DNA of 64,000 bases from Actinoplanes cyaneus (GTDB lineage Bacteria; Actinomycetota; Actinomycetes; Mycobacteriales; Micromonosporaceae), in NCBI RefSeq assembly GCF_016862095.1, contig NZ_BOMH01000018.1, positions 124,001-188,000 on the forward strand, in the 5' to 3' direction. A model generated the notes under the pieces. It saw nothing but the letters and a program-made list of their open reading frames with translations, ran no database searches and was not told the DNA's origin. Shown piece by piece: positions 1 to 8,843 of this stretch. A program made the translations under genes and the position numbers. Numbering within the stretch: the stretch's first letter is position 1; each line of letters begins with the position of its first letter.

Positions 1-1
1 C

Positions 2-1510
2 TCCGGGTTCCGGCACATCGGCGTGCTCAAGGCCGTCGGCTTCACGCCGCGCCAGGTGGTCGCGGTGTACCTGTTGATGGTCTCGGTGCCGGCCGTGGCC
101 GGGGCGGTCCCGGGCGCGGTGATCGGTGCGCTCGGCGGCCAGTCCCTGATCGGCGAGGCGTTCCGCGGGTTCGGCTTCGGCGACACCCAGGTGCGCTGGT
201 GGGTGTGGCTGACGGCGCTGCTCGGCGTCCCCGCGATCGTCCTGATCGCGGCGATGCTGCCGGCCCGGCGGGCACACCGGCTCTCGGCCGCGGAGGCGAT
301 CAGCGCCGGCAGCGCCCAGCGGCGCGGGCGGGCGCTGCGCATCCAGCGGGCGCTGAGCGGGTCCCGGCTGCCGCGGCCGGTCAGTCTCGGCCTGGGGCTG
401 CCGTTCGCCCGCCCCGGCCGGACCGCGCTGACCATGGCGGCGCTGGTGCTCGGGGTCGTCACGGTGACGTTCTCGGCCGGGCTGGGCACCACGCTCACCC
501 GGGTCGGCGTCATCGACAACCAGGTCAGCGGGGACATCGGGGTCCGGGGGCTCAGCCCGATCTTCGGGACGCCGACGACGCGCACCGACACGCAGGTCGA
601 GGAACTGCTGCGTGGCCTGCCCGGCACCGCCCGCGTCGGGGTGTTCGCCACCACCGAGCTGTCGGTCGTGGGCAGCAGTGAGCCGTTGCTGGTCAACTTC
701 ACCCGCGGGGACGTGGCGGAGCTCGGATACCGGGCGCAGCTGCTCGGTGGGCACTGGATGTCCGCGCCGGACGAGGTCGTCGCGCCGTCGAAGGTGCTGC
801 TCGAACGCGGCTTGAAGGTGGGCGACCGGATCACCGTCGACGCGGGCGGCCGGCACACCACGTTCCGGGTCGTCGGCGAGACCGTTCGCGGGCCGTCCGG
901 GGCGCCGGGCCTGATCGCCCAGTGGCCGGCGCTGACCACCACCGTTGCGGACCCTCACCTGCAGCCGAGCGACTACTTCTACCAGGTGCAGCTCCAGCCT
1001 GGGAACGATCTGGACAACTATGCCGAGGCCGTGAAAGCGGCGGACAGCGGGCTGATGGCCTGGAACAACACCGGCACCGACAGTTTCTCGATCATCGTCG
1101 CCGGCTTCTCGGCCACGCTCGGTGTCCTGCTCGCTCTCGTGGCTGCCCTGGGCGTGCTGAACACGGTCGCGCTCAACGTCCTCGAGCGCCGCCGCGACCT
1201 GGGCATGCTCAAGTCGATCGGGATGACGCCACGGCAGGTGGTGGCGATGATGGTCACCTCGATGGGCGCGCTCGGGCTGCTCGGCGGGCTCCTCGGCCTG
1301 CCGCTCGGGATCCTGACGCACCGGGTGGTGATTCCCATGGTGTCGGACGCCGCGCACACCAGGCTGCCCGAGTCGGTGATCGCCGTCTGGACGCCGGCCG
1401 TGGTGGTGCTGCTCATCCTGAGCGGAGTGGCGATCGCGGTGCTGGGGGCGCTGCTGCCGGCCCGCTCGGCGGCCCGGCTGACCATCGCCCAGGTCCTGCA
1501 CAACGAGTGA
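2..1510 (+). CDS. FtsX-type ABC transporter permease, 5'-truncated by window edge
   Basis: Membrane permease of a MacB/FtsX-type ABC exporter. The reading frame is open to the window edge. The first visible residues (FRHIGVLKAVGFTPRQV) are the conserved cytoplasmic motif after the first FtsX segment, so the N-terminus lies outside; the internal GTG at 23 is not the real start. Visible here are membrane segments around residues 22-45 and 58-80, a linker, another membrane segment near 140-160 followed by a MacB-like extracellular domain, and a second FtsX unit with the matching motif ERRRDLGMLKSIGMTPRQ near residue 400 and three C-terminal helices. The paired motifs mark a two-unit permease of the usual 800-850 residue class. 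Its ATPase should lie upstream, outside the window. The substrate cannot be told. Confidence 0.93.
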   Translation, partial: SGFRHIGVLKAVGFTPRQVVAVYLLMVSVPAVAGAVPGAVIGALGGQSLIGEAFRGFGFGDTQVRWWVWLTALLGVPAIVLIAAMLPARRAHRLSAAEAISAGSAQRRGRALRIQRALSGSRLPRPVSLGLGLPFARPGRTALTMAALVLGVVTVTFSAGLGTTLTRVGVIDNQVSGDIGVRGLSPIFGTPTTRTDTQVEELLRGLPGTARVGVFATTELSVVGSSEPLLVNFTRGDVAELGYRAQLLGGHWMSAPDEVVAPSKVLLERGLKVGDRITVDAGGRHTTFRVVGETVRGPSGAPGLIAQWPALTTTVADPHLQPSDYFYQVQLQPGNDLDNYAEAVKAADSGLMAWNNTGTDSFSIIVAGFSATLGVLLALVAALGVLNTVALNVLERRRDLGMLKSIGMTPRQVVAMMVTSMGALGLLGGLLGLPLGILTHRVVIPMVSDAAHTRLPESVIAVWTPAVVVLLILSGVAIAVLGALLPARSAARLTIAQVLHNE

Positions 1511-1573
1511 CGCACCGTCCCGCTGATCGTGCCGGGCGGCACGATCGGCGGGCTCACCCTAGGATCGGCGGTC

Positions 1574-2611
1574 ATGGATCATCGGCGTCTGGGTCGCAGC
1601 GGCCTGAACATCAGCGAGATCACCTTCGGCAACTGGCTGACGCACGGCGAACTGGTGGGCCGCGAGCCCGCACTCGCCTGCATCCGGGCCGCGCTGGACG
1701 CGGGGATCACGACCTTCGACACGGCCGACGTCTACGCGCAGGGGGCCGCCGAGGAGGTGCTCGGTGAGGCGCTGCGCCCGGTGCGCCGGTCCTCCGTCGA
1801 GATCGCGACGAAGGTGTGCCTCCCGACCGGGGACGGGCCGAACGACCGGGGCCTGTCCCGCAAGCACATCATGGAGTCCTGCCATGCCTCGCTGCGGCGG
1901 CTCGGCACCGACTACGTCGACCTCTACCAGGCGCACCGCTTCGACGAGAACACCCCGCTGGACGAGACGCTGATCGCCTTCGACGACCTGATCCGCCAGG
2001 GCAAGGTGCTCTACCTGGGCGTCTCGGAATGGACCGCGCCGCAGATCCGGGCCGCGCTCGACCTCGGCGGCGAGTTGGGGCTGCGCAGCCGGATCATCGC
2101 CAACCAGCCGCAGTACAACATGCTGTGGCGGGTCATCGAGCCCGAGGTGCTGCCGCTGTGCCGCGACGAGGGCATCGGCCAGGTGGTGTTCCAGCCCCTC
2201 GCCCAGGGCGTGCTGACCGGTAAGTACCTGCCCGGCCAGCCGCTGCCGGAGGGGTCACGCGCCACCGGCGGCGGGCGGGCGCCGCGGTTCATCAGCCGGG
2301 TGCTCGGCGACGAGCTGCTGGACCGTGTCCAGTCGCTGCGCCCGCTGGCCGACGCGGCAGGGGTGTCGATGGCGCAGCTCGCGGTGGCCTGGACGCTGTC
2401 CCAGCCCGGGGTCAGCTCGGCGATCATCGGGGCGACCAGGCCTGAGCAGGTCACCGAGAACGCCGGTGCGGCCGGGGTCCAACTGCCGGCCGACGTGCTC
2501 GCGAAGATCGACGAGGTGCTCGGGGACCTCGTCGACCGGGATCCCTCGAAGACCGCTCGGATGATGGCGGTCAAGGACTCCTGGAACCGGGCGGTGCCGG
2601 ACGGTCGGTGA
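1574..2611 (+). CDS. Aldo/keto reductase (potassium-channel beta-subunit-like)
   Basis: NAD(P)H-dependent aldo/keto reductase of 345 residues with the full TIM-barrel family order. The start MDHRRLGRSGLNIS matches the usual N-terminus; an upstream in-frame GTG at 1529 would add 15 non-family residues. The catalytic tetrad is visible: Asp and Tyr in FDTADVYAQG, Lys in IATK, and His in YQAHRF. The C-terminal cofactor region is GATRPEQVTENA, the usual phosphate-binding segment. The closest family by pattern is the Kv-beta/YghZ type, which reduces aldehydes and ketones; the substrate is unknown. It stands 63 bp behind the permease gene and 32 bp ahead of an exonuclease gene, which may simply be adjacency. 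Confidence 0.93.
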   Translation: MDHRRLGRSGLNISEITFGNWLTHGELVGREPALACIRAALDAGITTFDTADVYAQGAAEEVLGEALRPVRRSSVEIATKVCLPTGDGPNDRGLSRKHIMESCHASLRRLGTDYVDLYQAHRFDENTPLDETLIAFDDLIRQGKVLYLGVSEWTAPQIRAALDLGGELGLRSRIIANQPQYNMLWRVIEPEVLPLCRDEGIGQVVFQPLAQGVLTGKYLPGQPLPEGSRATGGGRAPRFISRVLGDELLDRVQSLRPLADAAGVSMAQLAVAWTLSQPGVSSAIIGATRPEQVTENAGAAGVQLPADVLAKIDEVLGDLVDRDPSKTARMMAVKDSWNRAVPDGR

Positions 2612-2643
2612 CGTTGTCGTACCGGTGTGGCAGGGTCTAGGCC

Positions 2644-3552
2644 GTGACTCGACCACTGCTGGCCGTCGACGCCCCTAGCCTGTATTTCCGGGCGTTCCAC
2701 GGCATTCCGGAGAAGGCCGCGCAGACCGAGGGCGGGGAGCCCGTCAACGCGATCCGCGGGTTCCTCGACATGATCGCGCAGCTCGTGCGGACCAGGCGGC
2801 CCGACCGGCTGGTCTGCGCGCTCGACGCGGACTGGCGGCCGGCGTGGCGGGTCGAGCTCGTCCCGTCGTACAAGGCGCATCGGGTCGCGCACGGCGCGGT
2901 CGAGGAGGTGCCGGCCTCGCTGGAGCGGCAGGTACCGGTGCTGCTGGAGGTGCTCGCCGCGGTGGGCATCCCGGCGTTCGGCGTGCCCGGCTACGAGGCG
3001 GACGACGTGCTCGGCACGCTCGCGGCGACGCAGGCCGCGCCGGTCGAGGTGGTCTCCGGCGACCGTGACCTGTTCCAGCTGGTCGACGATGCCCGCGGGA
3101 CCCGGCTGCTCTACTGCGGGCGCGGCGTGGCCAAGCTGGAGGACGCCGACGAGGCTCTGGTCCAGGCGAAGTACGGGGTGCCGGCGCGGTTCTACGCGGA
3201 TTTCGCGGCGATGCGCGGCGATGCGAGCGACGGTCTGCCGGGCGTGGCCGGGGTCGGCGAGAAGACCGCCGCGCGCCTGATCGAGCGCTATGGCGGGATC
3301 GCCGAGATCCTGGCGGCGCTCGACGACCCGGCGTCGGGGTTCGCGCCGGGCGTGCGCACCAAGCTCGACGCCGGCCGGGAGTATCTGTCGAGGGCCCTGC
3401 CGGTGTGCCTGGTCGCGCTGGACGTGAAGCTGCCCGACTTCGAGCCGGCCCTGCCGCGGGAGCCGCGGGACCCGGAGGCGCTGCTGGCGCTGGCCGAGCG
3501 GTGGAATCTCGCGGGGTCGGCCCGGCGGCTGGTCGATGCCCTGGCCGGCTGA
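2644..3552 (+). CDS. 5'-3' exonuclease, DNA polymerase I N-domain type
   Basis: Stand-alone 5'-3' exonuclease/flap nuclease, 302 residues, GTG start. It matches the N-terminal nuclease domain of DNA polymerase I without the polymerase. Acidic metal-binding positions are visible in LLAVDAPSLYFRAFHG, ALDADWRPAWR, GYEADDVLGTLA and VSGDRDLFQLVDD. The helix-3-turn-helix DNA-binding motif follows as LPGVAGVGEKTAARLIERYGG (split here for length: LPGVAGVGEK then TAARLIERYGG). The PSYKAHR segment is also conserved. Such proteins are common in actinobacteria beside a full-length PolA and probably remove RNA primers or flaps in replication and repair. Start chosen because family homology begins immediately (TRPLLAVDAPSL). 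Confidence 0.94.
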   Translation: MTRPLLAVDAPSLYFRAFHGIPEKAAQTEGGEPVNAIRGFLDMIAQLVRTRRPDRLVCALDADWRPAWRVELVPSYKAHRVAHGAVEEVPASLERQVPVLLEVLAAVGIPAFGVPGYEADDVLGTLAATQAAPVEVVSGDRDLFQLVDDARGTRLLYCGRGVAKLEDADEALVQAKYGVPARFYADFAAMRGDASDGLPGVAGVGEKTAARLIERYGGIAEILAALDDPASGFAPGVRTKLDAGREYLSRALPVCLVALDVKLPDFEPALPREPRDPEALLALAERWNLAGSARRLVDALAG

Positions 3553-3717
3553 TCGCCGGGGCGGTGTCCCCGAAAGTGTCCGAAGCGTGAATGAGTGGGC
3601 CTGACCCGTTAGAAGCGGCCACGACAGGGCATCACACAGAGCGGGTACTCAAAACCCCACGCACCGCCCCAAACGGTGCGAAAGACGTAGAGAACCCCGA
3701 CTGATGGGAGACCCCCC

Positions 3718-4581
3718 GTGATCACGCAGGAGCACATTCACACGCTGCACGGCCGCGACGTCTACGACAACGACGGCGACAAGATCGGCACGGCGGGCCA
3801 GGTGTGGACCGACGCCGCCGGGCTGCCCACCTGGGTGAGCGTGCGCACCGGCCTGTTCGGGCTGAACGAGTCGCTGGTCCCGCTGCAGGACGCGGATCTC
3901 GCCGGTGACCGGCTGGTGGTGCCGTTCGACAAGGCGACGGTGAAGGACGCGCCGAACGTGGACGCCGACCACGACGAGCCGCTGTCGCAGGACGAGGTGG
4001 ACCGGCTCTACTCCTACTACGGTGTGAACCCACACGCGAGCTACCAGTCGTACCAGGCCGGCGCGGCGGCGAGCAACGAGCACTACGCGGGCGGCGACTC
4101 CGGCTTCGGCGGCGACGTCGACCAGAGCCGCAGCGCCGACTACGCCCGGGAGACCGACTACCACCAGGGCGCCGGCCAGGGCACCGGGTTCGGCGACGAC
4201 GCGATGACCCGCTCCGAGGAGCGGCTGAACGTCGGCACGGAGCGTGAGCGGACCGGCCGGGCTCGCCTGCGCAAGTACGTGACGACCGAGCAGCAGCAGG
4301 TGAACGTGCCGGTCACCCGCGAGGAGGTCCGGCTGGAGCGCGAGCCGATCACGGACGCGAACCGTGACGACGCGTTCCGCGGCCCGGACCTGACCGAGTC
4401 GGAGCACGAGGTCACCCTGCACGAGGAGCGCCCGGTGGTGCAGACCGAAACGGTGCCGGTCGAGCGGGTCCACCTCGGCAAGGAGACCGTGACCGAGGAG
4501 CGCACGGTCAGCGGCGAGGTCCGCAAGGAGCAGATCGAGGCGGAGCTGCCCGGCGACGACCGCCGTCGCCGGCTCGGCTGA
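3718..4581 (+). CDS. PRC-barrel and DUF2382 (YsnF/AvaK) stress protein
   Basis: 287-residue cytoplasmic protein. An N-terminal PRC-barrel domain spans about residues 1-110 (GRDVYDNDGDKIGTAGQVW, a typical opening), then an acidic Gly/Ser/Asp-rich linker with many Tyr and His (about 100-160), then a DUF2382 domain (about 162-280) starting RSEERLNVGTERERTG with the characteristic repeated V-x-R-E-E-V and TVTEERTVSGEVRKE strands. Family members respond to osmotic or general stress in actinobacteria; the biochemical role is not known. GTG start follows GGGAG about 10 bases upstream. It is monocistronic, with a leader of about 165 bp and a clear hairpin terminator just behind the stop codon. Confidence 0.9.
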   Translation: MITQEHIHTLHGRDVYDNDGDKIGTAGQVWTDAAGLPTWVSVRTGLFGLNESLVPLQDADLAGDRLVVPFDKATVKDAPNVDADHDEPLSQDEVDRLYSYYGVNPHASYQSYQAGAAASNEHYAGGDSGFGGDVDQSRSADYARETDYHQGAGQGTGFGDDAMTRSEERLNVGTERERTGRARLRKYVTTEQQQVNVPVTREEVRLEREPITDANRDDAFRGPDLTESEHEVTLHEERPVVQTETVPVERVHLGKETVTEERTVSGEVRKEQIEAELPGDDRRRRLG

Positions 4582-4593
4582 TTCCCACGCCGT

Positions 4594-4628
4594 GAAAGCC
4601 CTGGTCGTCACGGACGGCCGGGGCTTTC
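4594..4628 (+). terminator. Hairpin terminator of the PRC-barrel gene
   Basis: Two 11-base arms (4594-4604, GAAAGCCCTGG, and 4618-4628, CCGGGGCTTTC) pair with a single G-T wobble around a 13-base loop, starting 13 bp after the stop codon. There is no long T-run, as is usual in high-GC actinomycetes. Confidence 0.75.
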
Positions 4629-4665
4629 CACCCCTTCAGAGGCCACTTCCTGCCGTACGGCGGGA

Positions 4666-4800
4666 GCAGGCTCTCAGAAAGTGGACCGCGCCAGCACACA
4701 CCCCGCGAGCAGATGCTCAGGAAGCAGACCGCGCCAGCACACACCCCGAGCAGGTGCTCAGGAAACAGACCGCGCCAGCACACACACCGCGAGCAGGTGC
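4666..4800. repeat. Tandem repeat, about 42 bp x 3, over the 3' end of the DUF6401-like gene
   Basis: The motif GACCGCGCCAGCACACACC recurs at 4684, 4727 and 4768 (period 43 then 41), each copy preceded by a variant of GAGCAGGTGCTCAGGAAACA, with a further partial copy from about 4666. The rightmost copy encodes the last residues of the reverse-strand small protein (4758-5072); the other copies lie just past its stop. This looks like a tandem duplication of a gene tail. Confidence 0.85.
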
Positions 4801-5072
4801 ACCGCCACCCATGACGCTTGTCGCCAGTCCCGCACCGGCGAAGGCGTCCACCCGCGGGAGGTGGCAGCGTCGGCCACGCCGTCCGCATACGCCGCCAGGT
4901 TGACCGGCGTCAGCGACCCGACCGCCGTCGCGATCCGCGCCATGTGCTGATCGAGCACGGCGAGCAGCCCGGGCGCCGGGTCGGCCGGGGCGCCGAGCCG
5001 CGTGGCCCACTGGCCGAGGGCCAGGTGCGCACTCGCGGTGACGGTCCGGCTGTCGCGTTGATCCAACTCCAT
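4758..5072 (-). CDS. Small DUF6401-like protein
   Basis: 104 residues, soluble, mostly helical (TASAHLALGQWATRLG; GLLAVLDQHMARIATAV). It ends in DWRQASWVAVHLLAVCVLA, a pattern I associate with the DUF6401 family of small actinobacterial proteins often found beside natural-product genes; no such cluster is visible here. That assignment is from memory of the C-terminal motif only. The ATG start is the first in frame. The 3' end lies inside a tandem repeat, and repeat copies downstream could supply alternative tails if the stop were lost. The function is unknown. Confidence 0.6.
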   Translation of the reverse strand: MELDQRDSRTVTASAHLALGQWATRLGAPADPAPGLLAVLDQHMARIATAVGSLTPVNLAAYADGVADAATSRGWTPSPVRDWRQASWVAVHLLAVCVLARSVS

Positions 5073-5316
5073 GGCGCTCTACCGTACAAAGCGCCGGAAG
5101 CGGCCACAACGATGACGGACCGCCGGTGGCCGTTCGTCCCACCTGTTCCGTGCATCCGGCCGACCCCGTCCGGCAACCCTGCGGCGCCCGCCGACGCTCA
5201 CCCGGCATCCGTCCGGCCCCGACCGACGCCTCCTGCGGCGCCCGCCCCGCGCCCGCGCCCGGCGGCCCGGGGACGCAAGGCCGTGGTGCGTTCCTGCTGC
5301 GGCCGCGGGCCGCGGG

Positions 5317-5375
5317 CCCGGCTGGTTCTCATGGTCGTTATTCGTGCCTCATAACGACCATGAGAGCCAGCCGGG
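5317..5375. repeat. Intergenic hairpin family, copy 1
   Basis: Arms of 25 bases (5317-5341 and 5351-5375) pair with one mismatch around the 9-base loop TCGTGCCTC. The stem core CTCATGGTCGTTAT and the loop are shared with the copies at 46.5 and 49.1 kb. It sits in a 502-bp non-coding stretch (5073-5574) between two reverse-strand genes; the flanks are GC-rich and show no credible gene. It could act as a terminator for the gene at 5575-6600, or be a REP-like dispersed element. Confidence 0.85.
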
Positions 5376-5447
5376 AGCGGGAGGCGCCTCGCGACCGTGC
5401 CCCGAGCGGACCTCGCGTAGCCCGTGCCCGGAGCGCTGCCGCCCGAA

Positions 5448-5574
5448 GGCGACGCCACGCCACAACGCCGCACCGCACTACGTCACGTCGCGCCACGCGA
5501 CGCCACGCCACGCCGCGCAACGCCACGCCGCGCAAGGCCGCGCCGCGCCACGCCACGCCACGCCGCGCGACGGG
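5448..5574. repeat. Degenerate CGCCA/CGCCG short-repeat tract
   Basis: About 125 bp of imperfect 5-10 bp units built from CGCCACGC, CGCCGCGC and ACGCCACG, ending just before the stop of the TolB-like gene. Low complexity; no codon-like structure is credible in any frame. Confidence 0.75.
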
Positions 5575-6600
5575 TTAGTTCCAGAGGGCGGCTGGGGACT
5601 CGGCGTCCGGGATCAGCAGGTGCGGGGTGCCGGAGCCGTCGGCGGGCACGGCCCACACGTCGGAGTCGCGGGCGCCACGGCGTACGGCGTACATGATCGT
5701 GTCGTTGCCGTACCAGGCCGCCTGATCGTCGACGCTGCGTGACTCAGCGAGGTGCGTCCGTCGCATGGTGGTCAGATCAAGAACGGTCAGCCGCCATCCC
5801 TTGGCCGGGTCCCCGCCGATCGCCTCCTTGAACGCGATCCGGTCCCCCGACGGCGACAGCGAGGGGCACTCCACGTTCTCGGCGACGGTCCGCACGGTCT
5901 GCGCCCCGATGTCCCCGCTGATTAGGTACCGCTTCCCGCCGGTCGACATCGTCGCGTAGAAGTGCTGGTCGTCGACGAACGTGACGCCCCAGAAGTTGAT
6001 GTCGACGGTCTTCTCGGCGCCGATCACGGAGAACAGTTCGAGCGAGTCGACCGTCTCCCCCGTCGCAAAGTCGATCATGCCGGCCCGGGTGGAGAACCTC
6101 CCGCCGTTGTACGAGTCGCCGGTCACGAAGATCGTCCACGCGAGCACGTTCCCGCTCGGCGACACGCGTGCCCTGTTCGGCACCCCGACCACGGGATACG
6201 TCTCCTCGACCCGCAGCGACGAGTCGAGCACCGTCAGCTGGTACGTGGCGAGCGGCCCGTCCGGGCGCAGGCAGATCCCCCGCCCGGCGGCCGCGTAGAC
6301 CCGTACGCAGTCAAGATCGGACAACCGTCGCGCGCCGCCCTCGGAGCCCCGCGCGACGGTGCCGACCCGCCCGTACCCGGAGGCGGCGGTGCTCCGGAAC
6401 AGCACCCGGTCCCCCGGCCCGGCGTCCACCACGGCGGCGGCAGCGGCCGGGGCGTCCCCGCGGTGTCCGGCGATCACCACGTATGCCGCGGCGCCGCCCA
6501 GCAGCACCACGCTCACCAGCGCCACCACGAGAATCCGGCGGCGCAACGAAAGGCGTGACGAAGAGCGTGACGAAAGGCGTGACGAATGGTCAGTGGACAC
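5575..6600 (-). CDS. Membrane-anchored TolB/PD40-like beta-propeller protein
   Basis: 341-residue protein with a Ser/Arg-rich N-terminus, one membrane helix (about residues 24-45, ILVVALVSVVLLGGAAAYVV), an Ala-rich linker and an extracytoplasmic beta-propeller-like region. PD40-type repeats are visible: RARVSPSGNVLAWT and CPSLSPSGDRIAFKE, plus DSDVWAVPADGSG. The protein probably reads as a surface or periplasm-side sensor or scaffold; no catalytic residues are evident. The GTG start overlaps the end of the MFS gene by 11 bp, pointing to one operon with the MFS and phosphoesterase genes. The N-terminal Ser/Arg stretch is encoded by four copies of a GCGTGACGAA-type repeat, so the true start could lie further in. 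Confidence 0.72.
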   Translation of the reverse strand: MSTDHSSRLSSRSSSRLSLRRRILVVALVSVVLLGGAAAYVVIAGHRGDAPAAAAAVVDAGPGDRVLFRSTAASGYGRVGTVARGSEGGARRLSDLDCVRVYAAAGRGICLRPDGPLATYQLTVLDSSLRVEETYPVVGVPNRARVSPSGNVLAWTIFVTGDSYNGGRFSTRAGMIDFATGETVDSLELFSVIGAEKTVDINFWGVTFVDDQHFYATMSTGGKRYLISGDIGAQTVRTVAENVECPSLSPSGDRIAFKEAIGGDPAKGWRLTVLDLTTMRRTHLAESRSVDDQAAWYGNDTIMYAVRRGARDSDVWAVPADGSGTPHLLIPDAESPAALWN

Positions 6601-7819
6601 GAGCAGCCCTCAGAAGAACGGCGGAGACCGGCAGCATCACGACGGCGAGCAGCGCGAACGCGTGGATCGCCCCGTCCGCGTCCCACCACTGCCAGGCGAG
6701 ACCGAACAGCACGGAGGAGACCAGGTACGCCAGCGCCTGACCGGTCTGCACCAGCGCGAGCCCGGTCGTCCTGAGCTCGGCGGGCAGCAGCGGACCGGCG
6801 AGCGCCATCAGCACCCCGTCGGTGCAGGCGTAGTACACGCCGTACAGGACAAGAATGACGACAACCGTGAGCGAACCGCCGAACCCGGACCCGAGCAGGA
6901 GATAGACGGCCAGGAGCGCGGCATAGCCACCGAGGACCACCGGGGTGCGCCCGATGCGATCGGCGAGTTTGCCCAGCGGCACGGCGAGCAGGAGGTACGC
7001 GAGGCTGGTGCCCACCGCCAGCAGCGGGAACCAGCCGGTGGCGATCGCCTCGTGCTTTCCGATGATCAGGTAGACGAACCCGTCCCCGATCGTGCTCAGG
7101 CCCAGCAGCACCGCCCCGATCAGCAGCATCCGGATCGGCCGGCGCCGCAGGAGCGCGAACGCGGCGCCGGGGCTGACCGTGTTCGTCGCCGGCCGTGGCG
7201 CCCGGTGATCGCGGACGAAGAGCACCAGGACGAGTACGCCGATCAGGGCGACGCAGCCGCTGACCACGAACACCGAGTCGTAGGCCTGGCCGGACGCGGC
7301 GAGCACACCGAGCGCGACGAGCGGCCCGGCGAACGCGCCCGCGGTGTCCATCGCCCGATGCACCCCGAAAGCGCGCCCGAGCTGGGAGTCCGGGGTGGCG
7401 AGGGTGATCAGGGCGTCGCGGGGCGCGGTGCGCAGGCCCTTGCCGGCCCGGTCGGCGACGATCGCGGCGGAGATCCACGGCACCGAGGTCCCGGCCGCGA
7501 GCAGGCCGAACTTCATCAACGCGGAGAGTCCGTAGCCGATCCCGGCGACGGTCTTGCGGCGCCGCGCCCGGTCGGCGACGTACCCGCCGACCAGGCGCAG
7601 CAGTGCGGTGGCCCCGGTGTAGAGGCCGTCGACCAGCCCGTAGACGGCGGGGCTGAGCCCCAGCCCGGCGATCAGGTAGAGCGGCAGGATCGCCGAGACC
7701 ATCTCGCTGGACACGTCGGTGATCAGGCTGACCGTGCCGAGGGCGAGGACCGTGCCGGCGAGGCGCGTGGTGCGGTCGGCCCGCCCGGCGGCAGGTCGTT
7801 CCACCGAGGCCAGATACAT
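6590..7819 (-). CDS. MFS transporter
   Basis: 409-residue major facilitator protein with about 12 membrane helices. The first loop carries YVADRARRRKTVAGIGYGLSA, the typical conserved motif between helices 2 and 3, and the second half repeats it as PLGKLADRIGRTPVVLGGY. The central loop (VRDHRAPRPATNTVS) separates the two six-helix bundles. The substrate is not evident. It is the middle gene of a reverse-strand operon: 3 bp separate it from the phosphoesterase upstream, and its end overlaps the TolB-like gene by 11 bp. The shared transcription suggests the transporter serves whatever the secreted phosphoesterase handles (inference). Confidence 0.88.
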   Translation of the reverse strand: MYLASVERPAAGRADRTTRLAGTVLALGTVSLITDVSSEMVSAILPLYLIAGLGLSPAVYGLVDGLYTGATALLRLVGGYVADRARRRKTVAGIGYGLSALMKFGLLAAGTSVPWISAAIVADRAGKGLRTAPRDALITLATPDSQLGRAFGVHRAMDTAGAFAGPLVALGVLAASGQAYDSVFVVSGCVALIGVLVLVLFVRDHRAPRPATNTVSPGAAFALLRRRPIRMLLIGAVLLGLSTIGDGFVYLIIGKHEAIATGWFPLLAVGTSLAYLLLAVPLGKLADRIGRTPVVLGGYAALLAVYLLLGSGFGGSLTVVVILVLYGVYYACTDGVLMALAGPLLPAELRTTGLALVQTGQALAYLVSSVLFGLAWQWWDADGAIHAFALLAVVMLPVSAVLLRAARVH

Positions 7820-7822
7820 GCG

Positions 7823-8665
7823 TTACTGCCAGACGTCGGTGATCGGCGAGACGTTCGCGGCGCCGCCCAGGGCGGGCAGGCCGTACGCGGCTTCGATGGT
7901 CCGCAGCACGGTGTAGTGCGTGATCTTCTCCGAGTAGGAGCCGGCCTTGACGTTCGCGCCGACGAACGTGGTCCAGATGTGGTTGAGCGAGAGCGAGTTG
8001 TCCTCGTCGAACGTCACGATGAGCAGGCTGTTGTGGGTCTTGGCCCACTGGGCGTACGCGTCGAGGTTGTTCTTGAGCCAGGTGTTCCCGGTGCCGATCG
8101 AGCAGTCGTGCATGTCGTTGCACATGTCCGGCGTCACGAACGAGACCGTCGGGAGCTTGGTGTAGTCCGCCGGGAACGTCGAGTACCGGACGTTGCTCGC
8201 GGCGGGCACGGTGCTGAAGTCGACCCAGCTGTTGTGCTTGCGCCGGTAGGTGCCGCTGGAGCAGCCCGTGTAGCCGTCCGACGGCATCGCCTCGGAGTAA
8301 CCCTTGAACGTCTTGCCGGCCGCGATCAGCTGCGCGCCGAGGTTGCCGGTGGTGAACGTCTTCGGGCAGCTGTCGCTGGTGACGCCCTGGGTCGAGCCGG
8401 AGAACAGGGCGATGTAGTTGGGCTGGCTGGGGTGGGTGATCGCGTAGGACTGCGTGAACTTCGCGCCCTGTGCCGCCAGGGAGGTGAAGTAGGACGCCGA
8501 GGACGCGGTGATCTGCGAGGACGCTTTGTTCTCGAACATCACCAGGACGATGTGATCGAAGGCCGGGACGCCGGTGGCGGCCTGGGCCCGCGGGGCGGCG
8601 GCGGTGACGCCGGCGCCGAGGAGAGCGAGGGACGCGAGAGCGATCCCGATACGCCGTAAGGACAT
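7823..8665 (-). CDS. Secreted phosphoesterase (acid phosphatase/phospholipase C-like)
   Basis: 280-residue secreted enzyme of the PF04185-type phosphoesterase family. A Sec signal peptide (RRIGIALASLALLGAGVTAAAPRAQA) covers the first ~29 residues. The family core is visible: FDHIVLVMFENKAS near the mature N-terminus (metal and nucleophile region), SQPNYIALFSG, SFVTPDMCNDMHDC and LLIVTFDEDNS. Four or more Cys residues suggest disulfides. It likely hydrolyses phosphomonoesters or phospholipid head groups outside the cell. The start MSLRRIG was chosen because GAGG lies about 9 bases upstream and the signal peptide begins there; an in-frame GTG or ATG further up would add 3-18 residues. First gene of the three-gene operon running to 5575. 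Confidence 0.88.
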   Translation of the reverse strand: MSLRRIGIALASLALLGAGVTAAAPRAQAATGVPAFDHIVLVMFENKASSQITASSASYFTSLAAQGAKFTQSYAITHPSQPNYIALFSGSTQGVTSDSCPKTFTTGNLGAQLIAAGKTFKGYSEAMPSDGYTGCSSGTYRRKHNSWVDFSTVPAASNVRYSTFPADYTKLPTVSFVTPDMCNDMHDCSIGTGNTWLKNNLDAYAQWAKTHNSLLIVTFDEDNSLSLNHIWTTFVGANVKAGSYSEKITHYTVLRTIEAAYGLPALGGAANVSPITDVWQ

Positions 8666-8843
8666 GCGACGCATCCTCGCCAAGATCATCGACGCATTCG
8701 GACACGATACGTGGCGCAAAGGTTAAGAAATGACGTCCGTCTATTGATTGCCAACCGGGTGCGACTCCGGCGACCGGTCTCAGATCCGGCCCGGAACCTC
8801 CGATAACGCGATAGTCGGAACCACCGTCGCGAACGGAGTATGC

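Noticed and set aside
4758..5072. Evidence for a biosynthetic gene cluster from the DUF6401-like gene
   Set aside because: No PKS, NRPS, RiPP or terpene genes are near.
5448..5574. CGCCA-type repeats considered as CRISPR or as coding repeats
   Set aside because: Units of 5-10 bp with irregular spacing; low-complexity sequence.
8720..8843. Leader of the PAS-GGDEF-EAL gene considered as a c-di-GMP riboswitch
   Set aside because: I could not find the GEMM-type conserved core or a convincing three-way fold.
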